From: a virus
Reading direction: 5' to 3' (one strand)
IMG/VR virus record: IMGVR_UViG_3300042691_010182
Coordinates: 1-33,446 of that record
Length of the DNA: 33,446 nt
Numbering within the stretch: position 1 is the first letter of the stretch; every line of letters starts with the position of its first letter. Under the pieces are notes generated by a model. It saw only the letters and a list, made by a program, of their open reading frames with translations. It did no database searches and was not told the DNA's origin. The position numbers and the translations under genes were made by a program. This document shows positions 1 through 6,656 of this stretch, in pieces.

Positions 1-325
1 CAACTATTTTCCAAGCGGGGACTTGGTGATGTGGACTCTACTGGACTGTTCTAGTCGAGTCAAACACCGAATCCCCTCGGCTGTTCTGGTCGGGGAAACC
101 ACGCGCAGAGTCAGCTTAAACCCACACCGGGGCAGTCAGCCTGTGGGCGCGCAGCGTCAGTCGGGAAGCGCGAATGACAGCAGGGAAACCTGTGAAAAGT
201 GGCCGACAGCGGATGGCTCCGTCAGTCATCTCCGCACGAGTGAACCTAGGCGTACTCCGTCTGGTCACCGTGCGGATTCACCATCAGTCATCTACCTAGA
301 ACACTACATCAGGAGATATACGGTC
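1..325 (+). other. Non-coding leader with many possible hairpins
   Basis: I see no convincing gene here. A reading frame is open from 23, but its protein has no recognisable features and the first good Shine-Dalgarno site is AGGAGA at 311-316, serving the ATG at 326. Possible stems, all read by eye: CCAAG/CTTGG (11-15 with 22-26); GACTC/GAGTC (34-38 with 57-61) stacked on GACT/AGTC (44-47 with 53-56); CCCACA/TGTGGG (121-126 with 142-147); CGCGC/GCGCG (148-152 with 168-172); CAGG/CCTG closed by a GAAA tetraloop (181-192); GCGG/CCGC (209-212 with 232-235). Several are adjacent without overlap, which would suit a folded 5' untranslated RNA. Short GC stems also arise by chance, so this is a candidate only. 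No convincing sigma-70 promoter was found. Confidence 0.4.
222..293 (+). repeat. Direct repeat TCAGTCATCT, two copies
   Basis: The ten bases TCAGTCATCT occur at 222-231 and again at 284-293, 62 bases apart, just before the first gene. The shorter core CAGTC also occurs at 133-137 and 158-162. Such copies could be operator or promoter elements for the rightward operon, or part of the RNA structure of the leader. No function can be assigned from the sequence alone. Confidence 0.4.
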
Positions 326-661
326 ATGGGAGACGAATACCAATACACCCCGAGCGCCGGGAAGTCCGGCCCGCAGGGACAGCCGGACGACCGGGTAGCG
401 AGTCTTATCAGGCAATCATCGGAGAGCTGGCAGCAGTCGATGCGTGAGAACCCGCTGAACCGACTCCGCTACCTTGACGCTAAACTCGCCCGCATCGGCC
501 TCGACAGTCCAGAGATACCCGAGCTGAAGGCCAGAGCTGGTGAGCTGATCCGCGAGTTGCCAGCCGAGGACGTACTCGGTGACCCCGGTTGCGTGGGGCT
601 GGTGCGGCAGTTATTCGGCGAACGGGGCGTGCAGCGATTGCGAGAGAGGGTAAAGCGATGA
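326..661 (+). CDS. Small hypothetical protein, first gene of the operon
   Basis: A 111-residue protein of unknown function. The start is chosen at the ATG at 326 because AGGAGATATA lies at 311-320, a strong Shine-Dalgarno sequence at correct distance; the same frame is open further upstream but that part does not look coding. The first 35 residues are polar and Gly/Pro-rich, probably disordered; the rest is charged and helical in appearance, with many Arg, Leu and Glu. No signal peptide, membrane segment or known catalytic motif is visible. Its stop overlaps the start of the next gene (ATGA at 658-661), so the two are probably translationally coupled. I do not recognise the family. Confidence 0.7.
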   Translation: MGDEYQYTPSAGKSGPQGQPDDRVASLIRQSSESWQQSMRENPLNRLRYLDAKLARIGLDSPEIPELKARAGELIRELPAEDVLGDPGCVGLVRQLFGERGVQRLRERVKR

Positions 662-855
662 TCGTCGATGACCAGTCACCGCCCGGCGCATGGGTGAACG
701 AGATGAAAGCAGCACCGTGGGCGTTCGGGCAGCAGGAGCGCAATATCAGGCTCGCCCTGACCACGATCCGCAAGGCAGGGCTTTGGCATGAAGCCGAGGT
801 ACTTGAGCGCCGTATCAGCGCCCTAGAGGCTGCGATCGAGGCACCGCTGAAATGA
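658..855 (+). CDS. Small hypothetical protein
   Basis: A 65-residue protein that starts inside the stop of the previous gene (ATGA, 658-661) with a GAGAGGG ribosome-binding site just upstream. Residues about 25-60 are rich in Arg, Leu, Glu and Ala and look like an amphipathic helix or short coiled coil. There are no cysteines, membrane segments or known motifs. It ends in a second ATGA overlap (852-855) with the following gene. The double overlap is the main support that it is a real gene. Function unknown. Confidence 0.7.
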   Translation: MIVDDQSPPGAWVNEMKAAPWAFGQQERNIRLALTTIRKAGLWHEAEVLERRISALEAAIEAPLK

Positions 856-1397
856 CGTACACACACGCCGGGTCATTGCCGCGGCACCTGTACGTCTGGA
901 TCGAGCCGAATGCGATCGGGCAACACGATTGGCTGCGAGCCGTTTGGTTCGGCATTACCAGCTATCCCGGTCGCGCATGGGGTTGCCATGTGCTACTCGA
1001 GTGCGGAGCGATCTACCGTAACGTACCGTTGCACAAGGTTGCGATGCGTAACACCGAGGAGGTGTGGCGACCGCAGGACGCGCAGACATGGGATGCGTAT
1101 GGGTGGCAGTTCTCGACGATTGAGTATTCGTACCTGATGAGTAACAACGTGCTGGTCAAGCTTAGAGACAAGCGAGAGTTTGCCGGCGAGTATCTCTTCA
1201 CGCTGGTGCCGATCAGCGATCCGTTCTCTGCAGCGCCGGAGCAGTCGAAAGAATTCATGTTCTGCGCGCTGGCGAACGGGCGCATTACCGCGCAGCCAAC
1301 CAACCATGTGCTCGTCGCTGATCGATCGTTCACGACAGAGTTGGTGTGGCCGAAGTTTCTGGCCCGGCAAACAGACTGGTTTTCATCGGAGGAATAA
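852..1397 (+). CDS. Hypothetical phage protein, 181 aa
   Basis: A 181-residue protein with no family I can name. It is rich in aromatic residues (many Trp, Tyr and Phe) and has a balanced soluble composition, which suggests a folded globular domain. Cysteines are few and not arranged in a metal-binding pattern, and no membrane segment is seen. It starts in an ATGA overlap with the gene before and ends in a TAATG overlap with the nuclease gene after it (1395-1399), so it belongs to the same translationally coupled run. Its place beside a PDDEXK nuclease may suggest a role in DNA handling, but that is inference from position only. Confidence 0.75.
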   Translation: MTYTHAGSLPRHLYVWIEPNAIGQHDWLRAVWFGITSYPGRAWGCHVLLECGAIYRNVPLHKVAMRNTEEVWRPQDAQTWDAYGWQFSTIEYSYLMSNNVLVKLRDKREFAGEYLFTLVPISDPFSAAPEQSKEFMFCALANGRITAQPTNHVLVADRSFTTELVWPKFLARQTDWFSSEE

Positions 1398-1720
1398 TGG
1401 GCGCAGGTCAACGTAGGAAGGGCGCGGCGGGAGAGCGTGAGCTCGCCCAGGTACTCTCAGAGCAGCTTGGCTGGGTGGTGAGTCGCAAGCTCGGGCAAGC
1501 CAGAGACGGCGGCGATGACATCCAGACCGGCAAGTTCCGTTGGGAGTGCAAGCGGCGCAAGAAGCTCGCAGTCTACGAGTTCATGGATCAGATCACCGCG
1601 GCGTGTGGGTCGGGCGATGTGCCGGTCGTTGCCATGCGGGCAGACGGCAAGGGCTGGCTGGTGATGATGAAGCTCGAAGATGCGCTGCCGCTTATCCGAG
1701 GGGAGCTGCCGCAGCGATGA
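1397..1720 (+). CDS. PDDEXK-type nuclease, Holliday-junction-resolvase-like
   Basis: A 107-residue putative DNA nuclease of the PDDEXK fold, similar in layout to Hjc-type Holliday junction resolvases used by phages to debranch DNA before packaging. The N-terminal helix holds Glu13/Glu15 in a KGAAGERE motif; Asp40-Asp41 sit in a GGDDI motif; Glu50-Cys-Lys52 form the ExK element (WECKRR). These three blocks, in this order and spacing, are the fold's active-site signature. The length is near the minimum for a single-domain resolvase. The ATG at 1397 is chosen over an upstream in-frame ATG at 1346 because GGAGG lies just before it and it forms a TAATG overlap with the preceding gene. It could instead be a recombination or restriction-type nuclease. 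Confidence 0.8.
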   Translation: MGAGQRRKGAAGERELAQVLSEQLGWVVSRKLGQARDGGDDIQTGKFRWECKRRKKLAVYEFMDQITAACGSGDVPVVAMRADGKGWLVMMKLEDALPLIRGELPQR

Positions 1721-2016
1721 AGCTCAAAACGTGCGACATCTGTGGCACTCGGTACTATAAAAACTGCAGACAGGAGAAGAACCATGACGCGATCATTCAG
1801 CATCGACAGTTCCATCGACTCTATCGACTTGTCTCCGCGGCGATTGATGACGCCAGAGCAAGAGCAGCGAAAGAGGCAAATTCTCTACCGGATAAAAGGC
1901 TTACGCGCAAACCTCGCAGAACTGGAGCGAGAGTTAAACCGCGTCGAACTTGGCCTGCCGGAACCTTATCGCTACGATCCCGAATGGTTGCCACCATTCA
2001 TTCGGAGGGGCCATGA
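1717..2016 (+). CDS. Putative C2H2-type zinc-binding small protein
   Basis: A 99-residue frame beginning in an ATGA overlap with the nuclease (1717-1720) and ending in an ATGA overlap with the next gene (2013-2016), the arrangement used by its neighbours. The N-terminus has Cys6-x2-Cys9 followed by His29-x3-His33, a spacing resembling zf-C2H2_3-type fingers. The finger part looks genuine. The remainder is Arg-rich and has poorer third-position GC than usual here, because another convincing frame (1784-2086) covers the same DNA. Either this gene is real with an overprinted tail, or only the finger is ancestral. Moderate confidence in the N-terminus, low for the C-terminal half. Confidence 0.5.
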   Translation: MKLKTCDICGTRYYKNCRQEKNHDAIIQHRQFHRLYRLVSAAIDDARARAAKEANSLPDKRLTRKPRRTGARVKPRRTWPAGTLSLRSRMVATIHSEGP

Positions 2017-2086
2017 GGTTCAACATCAAGATCGAGGAAGTGGAGAACGTGGCGACGATCGCGGAGCTCGCGGCGACGGTACTTGA
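1784..2086 (+). CDS. Overlapping coiled-coil hypothetical protein
   Basis: A 100-residue frame in +1 register to the zinc-finger frame, overlapping it by more than 230 bases. Its ATG at 1784 has a strong Shine-Dalgarno sequence (AGGAG at 1772-1776, seven bases of spacer). Residues about 20-55 form a charged heptad-like helix (MTPEQEQRKRQI to ELNRVELG), followed by a Pro/Tyr/Trp-rich segment ending PEWLPPFI. Codon third positions look more like neighbouring genes than the competing frame does. The last 22 residues run antiphase into the gene that starts at 2013 and are Arg/Gly-rich, so may be a read-through tail. Which of the two frames is translated cannot be settled here; both may be. Confidence 0.5.
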   Translation: MTRSFSIDSSIDSIDLSPRRLMTPEQEQRKRQILYRIKGLRANLAELERELNRVELGLPEPYRYDPEWLPPFIRRGHEVQHQDRGSGERGDDRGARGDGT

Positions 2087-2192
2087 TTACGAGCGTGTAC
2101 TCCGTAGAATTGAAAGGTGGGGCCGTGACCATGAGCCAAGTATATGGGCGAGGGAGATTCTGGAATCGAATCAACGAAGGCTGGATTCCTAG
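2013..2192 (+). CDS. Small hypothetical protein
   Basis: A 59-residue acidic-to-neutral protein starting at the ATG at 2013 behind GGAGGGG, and sharing ATGA with the end of the zinc-finger frame. It reads as two helices rich in Glu, Ile, Ala and Arg, without cysteines or a membrane segment. It overlaps the next small gene (start 2144) by 49 bases. No family recognised. Confidence 0.55.
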   Translation: MRFNIKIEEVENVATIAELAATVLDYERVLRRIERWGRDHEPSIWAREILESNQRRLDS

Positions 2193-2290
2193 CCGATGTG
2201 GTTTGGTTCGCCTACGCGAGCGTATCGATTGGCGTACTGGCTGGCCTCTGTTTCTCGGTCGCGTTTTGGGTATTTAAGATCCTGACATGA
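2144..2290 (+). CDS. Small single-pass membrane protein, 48 aa
   Basis: A short gene with ATG at 2144 and TGA at 2288-2290, which overlaps the next start as ATGA (2287-2290). The 48-residue product has a soluble, acidic N-terminus of about 15 residues and then a long hydrophobic segment, roughly residues 17-45, with Ala, Val, Phe, Trp, Gly and Ile (for example SIGVLAGLCFSVAFWVF), ending near the C-terminus. This fits a single membrane span. The coupled stop/start supports it over the competing frame at 2131-2277, whose product is Arg-rich and featureless. The Shine-Dalgarno site is weak. Function unknown; small phage membrane proteins here could act in host takeover or superinfection exclusion, but nothing shows it. 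Confidence 0.55.
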   Translation: MGEGDSGIESTKAGFLADVVWFAYASVSIGVLAGLCFSVAFWVFKILT

Positions 2291-2484
2291 GCGATGGGAT
2301 GAGATTGGTGCCGTGCCAGAACTGCAATGCTGCAGGCTGGATCGCGCACAACGGAGACTGGGTACGGTGCGAGGAGTGCAATCCTCTGCCGATCCCGAAG
2401 GCAACGGCCACGGTGTTGACATTCAGCCGCGGTGCCAAGGTCAGAAGGCCAGTAGTTGACAACGACCTGCCGCCGGCAGCGTGA
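2287..2484 (+). CDS. Zinc-ribbon-like small protein
   Basis: A 65-residue protein with Cys10-x2-Cys13 and Cys28-x2-Cys31, the paired CxxC knuckles of a zinc ribbon, reminiscent of one half of the DnaJ-type cysteine-rich domain. The C-terminal half is basic and probably extended. The start at 2287 overlaps the preceding TGA (ATGA); another ATG lies four codons in. Single zinc ribbons in phages often bind nucleic acid or host proteins, but the sequence does not show which. Confidence 0.65.
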   Translation: MSDGMRLVPCQNCNAAGWIAHNGDWVRCEECNPLPIPKATATVLTFSRGAKVRRPVVDNDLPPAA

Positions 2485-2491
2485 GGACGAT

Positions 2492-2641
2492 ATGAAGCAA
2501 GGTTTGTACGCAAACATCAATGCCAAGCGCGAGCGCATCAAGGCCGGAAGCGGCGAGAAGATGCGCAAGCCGGGCGAGAAGGGCGCACCGACAGCCAAGG
2601 CATTCCGCGAGTCCGTCAAGACGGCGATGAAGCGGAAATGA
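2492..2641 (+). CDS. Very basic small phage protein, 49 aa
   Basis: A 49-residue, strongly basic protein that begins MKQGLYANINAKRERIKAGS and continues through a Gly/Lys/Pro-rich centre. I recognise this opening as typical of a small protein found in many podovirus and siphovirus genomes, without known function. The start at 2492 is preferred to an in-frame upstream start. It overlaps the next gene as ATGA (2638-2641). It is the first of three consecutive basic proteins ahead of the terminase, so a DNA-associated role is plausible but unproven. Confidence 0.75.
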   Translation: MKQGLYANINAKRERIKAGSGEKMRKPGEKGAPTAKAFRESVKTAMKRK

Positions 2642-2940
2642 AAACGGCTGCGTGGCAGCGGAAAGAAGGACAGAACCCTAAGGGCGGGCTGAACGAAGCA
2701 GGAAGGGCCAGCTATGCTCGACAAACTGGTGGAAAGCTTAAGGCTCCGGTCAAGTCAGGCGACAACCCGCGTCGAGCAAGCTTTCTCGCACGCATGGGCA
2801 ACGCTGCAGGCCCGATGGAGAAAAACGGAAAGCCAACCCGTCTCGCCCTCGCCCTCCGAGCGTGGGGAGCCAGCTCCAAGGAAGATGCCAAAGCGAAAGC
2901 GGCGGCGATAAGTAAACGAAACAAAGGGAAGGTTAAATAA
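2638..2940 (+). CDS. DUF6321-like basic protein
   Basis: A 100-residue, Lys/Arg/Gly-rich protein. The opening [20 protein letters not shown], the later [19 protein letters not shown] and the alternating Ala/Lys C-terminus match the pattern I associate with DUF6321, a phage family of unknown function. There are no cysteines or membrane segments. It starts in an ATGA overlap with the previous basic gene and is followed two bases later by the third basic gene. Family assignment is from memory of the motif and should be checked by a profile search. Confidence 0.75.
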   Translation: MKTAAWQRKEGQNPKGGLNEAGRASYARQTGGKLKAPVKSGDNPRRASFLARMGNAAGPMEKNGKPTRLALALRAWGASSKEDAKAKAAAISKRNKGKVK

Positions 2941-2942
2941 CC

Positions 2943-3116
2943 ATGCCGCTAAAGAAAGGCTACAGCCAGAAAACCATCTCATCGAACATCTCGAAAGAGG
3001 TCAGATCTGGCCGTCCCCAGAAGCAAGCGGTGGCGATCGCCCTGAGCACGGCACGCAAAGCCGCACAGAAGGCGGGTAAGGGAATGGCCGCTCGCAAACT
3101 GATGCCGAAGAAGTAA
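2943..3116 (+). CDS. DUF6496-like basic protein, 57 aa
   Basis: A 57-residue protein beginning [20 protein letters not shown], followed by a [17 protein letters not shown] segment and a Lys/Ala-rich tail. This matches the layout of the small DUF6496-type family often found in phages. Its stop overlaps the start of the small terminase gene as TAATG (3114-3118), so it is probably coupled to packaging gene expression. The high positive charge suggests nucleic-acid contact. No direct function is known. Confidence 0.75.
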   Translation: MPLKKGYSQKTISSNISKEVRSGRPQKQAVAIALSTARKAAQKAGKGMAARKLMPKK

Positions 3117-3523
3117 TGCCCGCTGGACGCCCGTCCATCTATTCGCAAGAGCTGGCCGACAAGATCCTGTCGGAGTACAGCCTTGGCCGCAGCATCCGCG
3201 ACATCTGCTCCGAGGAAGGGATGCCAGACCGGGTGACCTTGTGGCGCTGGAGGAATGAGAATAAAGATTTTGCATCCGCTCTCGCGTACGCGCGCGAGGC
3301 AAACGCCGAGACGATTGAGGACGAGATCCACGACATCGAGCGCAAGGTGCTGACCGAGCAGGTCAATCCGCAGGCTGCGAACGTGGTGCTATCGTCTATG
3401 CGCTGGCGCGCCCGAGTGCTGCATCCAAGGCGATACGGCGACAAGGCCGAGGTCGAACACTCGGGCAATGTCGGCCTGACGGTCAACGTAGTGCGATTCG
3501 GAGACGACAGCCCTCAATCGTAG
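3116..3523 (+). CDS. terS: Terminase small subunit
   Basis: Predicted small terminase subunit, which recognises the packaging start on concatemeric DNA and regulates the large subunit. The 135-residue protein opens [18 protein letters not shown] and has a helix-turn-helix-like segment around residues 10-45 (GRSIRDICSEEGMPDRVTLW), then charged helices likely to form the oligomer core (EANAETIEDEIHDIERKV). This is the pattern of Sf6-like small terminases. It starts in a TAATG overlap with the basic gene upstream. Unusually, the large subunit does not follow directly: a reverse-strand HNH gene lies between, its 3' end overlapping this gene's end by ten bases. Confidence 0.88.
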   Translation: MPAGRPSIYSQELADKILSEYSLGRSIRDICSEEGMPDRVTLWRWRNENKDFASALAYAREANAETIEDEIHDIERKVLTEQVNPQAANVVLSSMRWRARVLHPRRYGDKAEVEHSGNVGLTVNVVRFGDDSPQS

Positions 3524-4005
3524 GGTTGCTTTTTCCATCTGGTCGGATGCTTGGTGGCCTCTAACATCTCGGCGGCAGTTCTGCCTCGTTTCCTGCGCAG
3601 TTCTTTGACCATGTTGCAATTCGCGCACAACACTTGCAGGCCGTCCATCCAGCCAATCGCCTTCAGCCTTTCGTATATCGTCGTGCCGCTGGTAGCTGAT
3701 CGGTTGCTGATGTTGAGTTGTTTGCGGTGAGCCGCTCCATCGTCATTGATATGATCCAGACAGAGCGCATCAAGGTCGGCGTCGAACCCACATCGGGCGC
3801 AGGACATAGCGCCATTCGAGTAGTGGTGAATTGCAGCAACCTTCAGTTTGAAGCGGTATTCTGCTTTTGCCTCGTTGTATCGTTCGCGGTTGCTGGCGAT
3901 CCAGTTGCGATTAAGCTCGCGGCGGCGCTCGAGAACGCCGGGCTTTTGCCGATAGCGTTTGCTGGCTTTGCGATGAGCTTCTGTAGTCTTGAATATCTTT
4001 TCCAT
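3514..4005 (-). CDS. HNH endonuclease, probable homing type
   Basis: The only convincing reverse-strand gene in the window; the 163-residue product is an HNH nuclease. From the ATG at 4005, a basic helical region of about 60 residues precedes the domain: Cys69-x2-Cys72 zinc knuckle, then Asp84-His85-Ile-Asn87 with a downstream His93, then Cys127-x2-Cys130-Asn131. These are the paired zinc cysteines and beta-beta-alpha metal site of HNH enzymes, in the form common in free-standing phage homing endonucleases. A TTG at 4032 could extend the N-terminus by nine residues but would overlap the large terminase start. It sits between terS and terL facing against both, which suggests insertion of a mobile gene rather than part of the packaging operon. 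Confidence 0.88.
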   Translation of the reverse strand: MEKIFKTTEAHRKASKRYRQKPGVLERRRELNRNWIASNRERYNEAKAEYRFKLKVAAIHHYSNGAMSCARCGFDADLDALCLDHINDDGAAHRKQLNISNRSATSGTTIYERLKAIGWMDGLQVLCANCNMVKELRRKRGRTAAEMLEATKHPTRWKKQPYD

Positions 4006-4025
4006 ATGATCTTGGACAAGTGACA

Positions 4026-5405
4026 ATGCCAAATCAGATTATACGGTTGCCAGCGAACGATTGGAAACCGCGTGACTATCAGATGCAGGCGTGGAATCGG
4101 TTAGAGCGCGGATGCAAACGTCTGGCTTTGGCGTGGCCGAGGCGGCACGGAAAGGACGAAGTTGCGCTTCATTGGGCAGCGGTCTCGATGATGACTAGAG
4201 TTGGAAGTTATTGGCACATGCTTCCCCAAGCCGCGCAATCCCGTAAAGCAATCTGGGATGCGATTGATGGCCACACTGGTCGTAGGCGTATCGACAATGC
4301 ATTCCCTCCCGAGATCCGCGAGACGACGCGCGAGCAAGACATGTTCATCCGGTTCAAGAACGGATCGACATGGCAGGTCGTAGGCTCGGACAACTACAAC
4401 AGCCTCGTCGGTTCGCCTCCGGTCGGTGTCGTGTTCTCCGAGTACGCGATGGCAGACCCGAATGCATGGGCATTCCTGCGCCCGATCCTTGCCGAGAACA
4501 ACGGCTGGGCGATCTTCATCTCGACGCCGAGAGGCCGAAACCATTTCGCTCGCCTCGTCGAATACGCACGCCAAGACCCGCAATGGTTCGGGCAAGTGCT
4601 GACGGTCGAGGACACGAAGGCGATCCCGATGGACACGATCCAGCGAGAGCGCAAAGAGCTGAAGATGGAGCGCGGCGACAAAGAAGCCGAGGCCATCATT
4701 CGGCAAGAGTATTACTGCGACTTCGATGCCGACATACCGGGCGCGTACTACGGCGAGCTCATGCGATCAGCAGAACTGCAGGGCCGCATCGGTTCCTTCC
4801 CGCATGTGATCGGCCAGCCGGTCGGCACCGCATGGGATATTGGCGTCGGCGATTCCACGGTGATCTGGTTCTACCAGTTCGTCGGTCACAAGATCCGCAT
4901 CATCAACGTACTTGAAGGCTCTGGCGTCGGGCTCGACTGGTACGCCAAGAAGCTCCTGAGCATGGATTACGTTTACGGCGACACGATCTGGCCGCATGAC
5001 GGGGCCGTGCGTGAGTGGGGCTCTGGCGTTACTCGAGTCGAGACTGCCGCTGGCTACGGGCTCAAGCCGCGCATCCTCGAAGCCGATTCGGTCGACGATG
5101 GCATTCAAGCTGTGCGACAGATGCTGCCGGTGTGTGAGTTCAACGCTACGCCAGATCCGTTTCCCGGCGAGACGCCAGATGATGCCAAGGCACGCATGAC
5201 GCGAGCGATCGATGCGCTGCGCCAATACCGCAGGGAGTATGACGAGAAGGGGCAGAGATTCCGCGACAGGCCGCTGCATGATTGGACGTCGCACTTTGCA
5301 GATGCGATGCGATATCTCGCCAAAGGTCGCCGGCCATTCAGAGGTACAGAGCGCCGGGGTCGACAGCCGGGTGCCGCTATAGCAGACTACGCTGTGTTGG
5401 GCTAG
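4026..5405 (+). CDS. terL: Terminase large subunit (ATPase and nuclease)
   Basis: Packaging motor and headful or cos nuclease, 459 residues from the ATG at 4026 (a GTG at 4020 is an alternative). The ATPase domain has a Walker A-like WPRRHGKDE around residues 37-45, a hydrophobic strand leading to the catalytic acid in VGVVFSEY (Glu139), and a likely coupling motif in FISTPRGRNHF. The C-terminal RNase-H-like nuclease begins with AWDIGVGDS, where Asp271 is the first metal ligand, and ends with HFADAMRYL, where Asp426 is likely the last. This matches terminases of podoviruses with WPRR-x-GK-type Walker A motifs. The gap to terS is occupied by the HNH gene; the next gene follows after about 25 bases. 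Confidence 0.95.
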   Translation: MPNQIIRLPANDWKPRDYQMQAWNRLERGCKRLALAWPRRHGKDEVALHWAAVSMMTRVGSYWHMLPQAAQSRKAIWDAIDGHTGRRRIDNAFPPEIRETTREQDMFIRFKNGSTWQVVGSDNYNSLVGSPPVGVVFSEYAMADPNAWAFLRPILAENNGWAIFISTPRGRNHFARLVEYARQDPQWFGQVLTVEDTKAIPMDTIQRERKELKMERGDKEAEAIIRQEYYCDFDADIPGAYYGELMRSAELQGRIGSFPHVIGQPVGTAWDIGVGDSTVIWFYQFVGHKIRIINVLEGSGVGLDWYAKKLLSMDYVYGDTIWPHDGAVREWGSGVTRVETAAGYGLKPRILEADSVDDGIQAVRQMLPVCEFNATPDPFPGETPDDAKARMTRAIDALRQYRREYDEKGQRFRDRPLHDWTSHFADAMRYLAKGRRPFRGTERRGRQPGAAIADYAVLG

Positions 5406-5430
5406 ACTCGCGTCAAACCGTGAGGTGTCT

Positions 5431-5631
5431 ATGTCTGGACTGTTCAAACCCAAGATGCCGAAGATCGAGCCGCCGCCGCCACCTCCCGAAACGGATGTCG
5501 CAAAGCAGCGCGAAATCGAATCCACCCGACTGCGCCGGCGTCGAGGCCGTGCCAGCACCATGATGTCGACGTCCGAATCCCGCCAGCAGGGCGGCGTGGC
5601 GACGACTAGACTCCTCGGAGGTGGCATGTAA
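5431..5631 (+). CDS. Small proline-rich phage protein
   Basis: A 66-residue protein with a run of six prolines near residues 15-20 (PKIEPPPPPPET), followed by a basic Arg-rich helix and a Gly-rich tail. Short proline-rich proteins of this type often lie beside the terminase or portal gene in podoviruses and siphoviruses and are of unknown function. The ATG at 5431 is preferred over a GTG at 5425. The stop overlaps the next gene as TAATG (5629-5633). Confidence 0.75.
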   Translation: MSGLFKPKMPKIEPPPPPPETDVAKQREIESTRLRRRRGRASTMMSTSESRQQGGVATTRLLGGGM

Positions 5632-6359
5632 TGGCTACCAAAAAGATCACTCAGCTCACCTCGCTCGCTCAGGTCGACGTTGCCAACGGCAGCGACGTTC
5701 TTGCGATCGTCGACCTCGGTGCGTCAGAGACGAAGAAGGTCACCCCGCAGGCGCTCGTCGGTTCAGCCGCGAGCGACATGGTGGCGACATGGAATAGCGT
5801 CTTGACCGCCTTCAACGGCGTCAAGCTCAACGTCACGGACACGGCGTCGGATGCTGCCTCGCGGCTATTGAGCTTGCAGGTCGGTGGCGTCGACAAAGCA
5901 TTCATCACCAAGGCCGGCACGATGAACATCGCCGGCGCGCTGGTCGTCTCCAGCGTCTCGACGCTTACGGGCGCGGTCACCGCGGTCAGCTCGGTCAAGT
6001 CGACGTCAGCCACGGCGGGCATCGGTTACGGCACGGGCGCAGGTAGCACGGTCACTCAGGCCACCAGCAAGTCGACCGGCGTCACGCTCGATAACGTTTG
6101 CGGCACGATCACGATGAACAACGCCACGCTCAACCGCGAGACTGCGGTGAGCTTTACGTTGACCAACAGCGCGATCGCGGCGACCGATGTGGTGGTCGTG
6201 AACATCAAGTCAGGCGCAACGGTGAATGCGTACAACATCGGCGTCACCGCGGTGGCTGCCGGGTCATGCCGCATCCAGTTGCATAACCTTCTGGGCGGCA
6301 CCGATCTTTCGGAAGCTCTCGTACTTTCCTTTGCGGTCATCAAGGCCGTCGCGGCTTAA
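5631..6359 (+). CDS. Putative tail fibre or virion surface protein
   Basis: A 242-residue protein rich in Ala, Val, Thr, Ser and Gly, almost free of charge clusters, as is usual for beta-structured trimeric fibre proteins. The N-terminus (KKITQLTSL, then VLAIVDL and KKVTPQAL) resembles that of the tail fibre at 6809, suggesting a shared virion-attachment segment. The middle has short repeating strands such as TLTGAVTAVSSVKSTSATAG. No enzymatic motif is visible. It opens the fibre cassette directly after the terminase genes. The exact virion position is not known from the sequence. Confidence 0.65.
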   Translation: MATKKITQLTSLAQVDVANGSDVLAIVDLGASETKKVTPQALVGSAASDMVATWNSVLTAFNGVKLNVTDTASDAASRLLSLQVGGVDKAFITKAGTMNIAGALVVSSVSTLTGAVTAVSSVKSTSATAGIGYGTGAGSTVTQATSKSTGVTLDNVCGTITMNNATLNRETAVSFTLTNSAIAATDVVVVNIKSGATVNAYNIGVTAVAAGSCRIQLHNLLGGTDLSEALVLSFAVIKAVAA

Positions 6360-6371
6360 CGGAGTCCCATC

Positions 6372-6656
6372 ATGGCAACAGGCATTGTTTTGGCATCGAA
6401 CGCCAGCGCGACGGGTAGCTGGTTCTTCTGGCCGGGCGGTCGCGGTGAGTTCCGCATCGAGGGCTCGTTCCCCGGCACGGTCAAGCTCGAATGCAAAGGC
6501 CCGAACGGTACCGCGCAGGATGTCGGCATCGACACCACGCTGACCGCGAACGGCGGCGGCATCTTCGAGCTCGGCGCTGGCGAGATCCGCTGCAACATTG
6601 CGACGGCGACCGCGGTCTACGCAATGGCCCTGCGCATTCCTGACGGCGGGTTCTAA
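6372..6656 (+). CDS. Small virion-associated protein candidate
   Basis: A 94-residue, Gly/Ala/Thr-rich protein with alternating hydrophobic residues typical of a compact beta sandwich. A GGAG ribosome site precedes the ATG at 6372. No catalytic motif or membrane segment. Small proteins of this kind next to fibres are commonly capsid or fibre decoration subunits, but this one could be any small structural protein. The stop overlaps the next tiny gene as TAATG (6654-6658). Confidence 0.65.
   Translation: MATGIVLASNASATGSWFFWPGGRGEFRIEGSFPGTVKLECKGPNGTAQDVGIDTTLTANGGGIFELGAGEIRCNIATATAVYAMALRIPDGGF

Noticed and set aside
23-325. Upstream extension of the first gene to an ATG-like start at 23
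   Set aside because: The extension has no protein-like features; a strong ribosome site directly precedes the ATG at 326.
2131-2277. Small frame starting at ATG 2131 with a purine-rich region upstream
   Set aside because: The overlapping frame at 2144-2290 encodes a clear membrane segment and is coupled by ATGA to the next gene; this one is Arg-rich and featureless.
4767-5627. Reverse-strand open frame across the terL 3' end
   Set aside because: Antisense to a clear terminase nuclease domain and without recognisable motifs.
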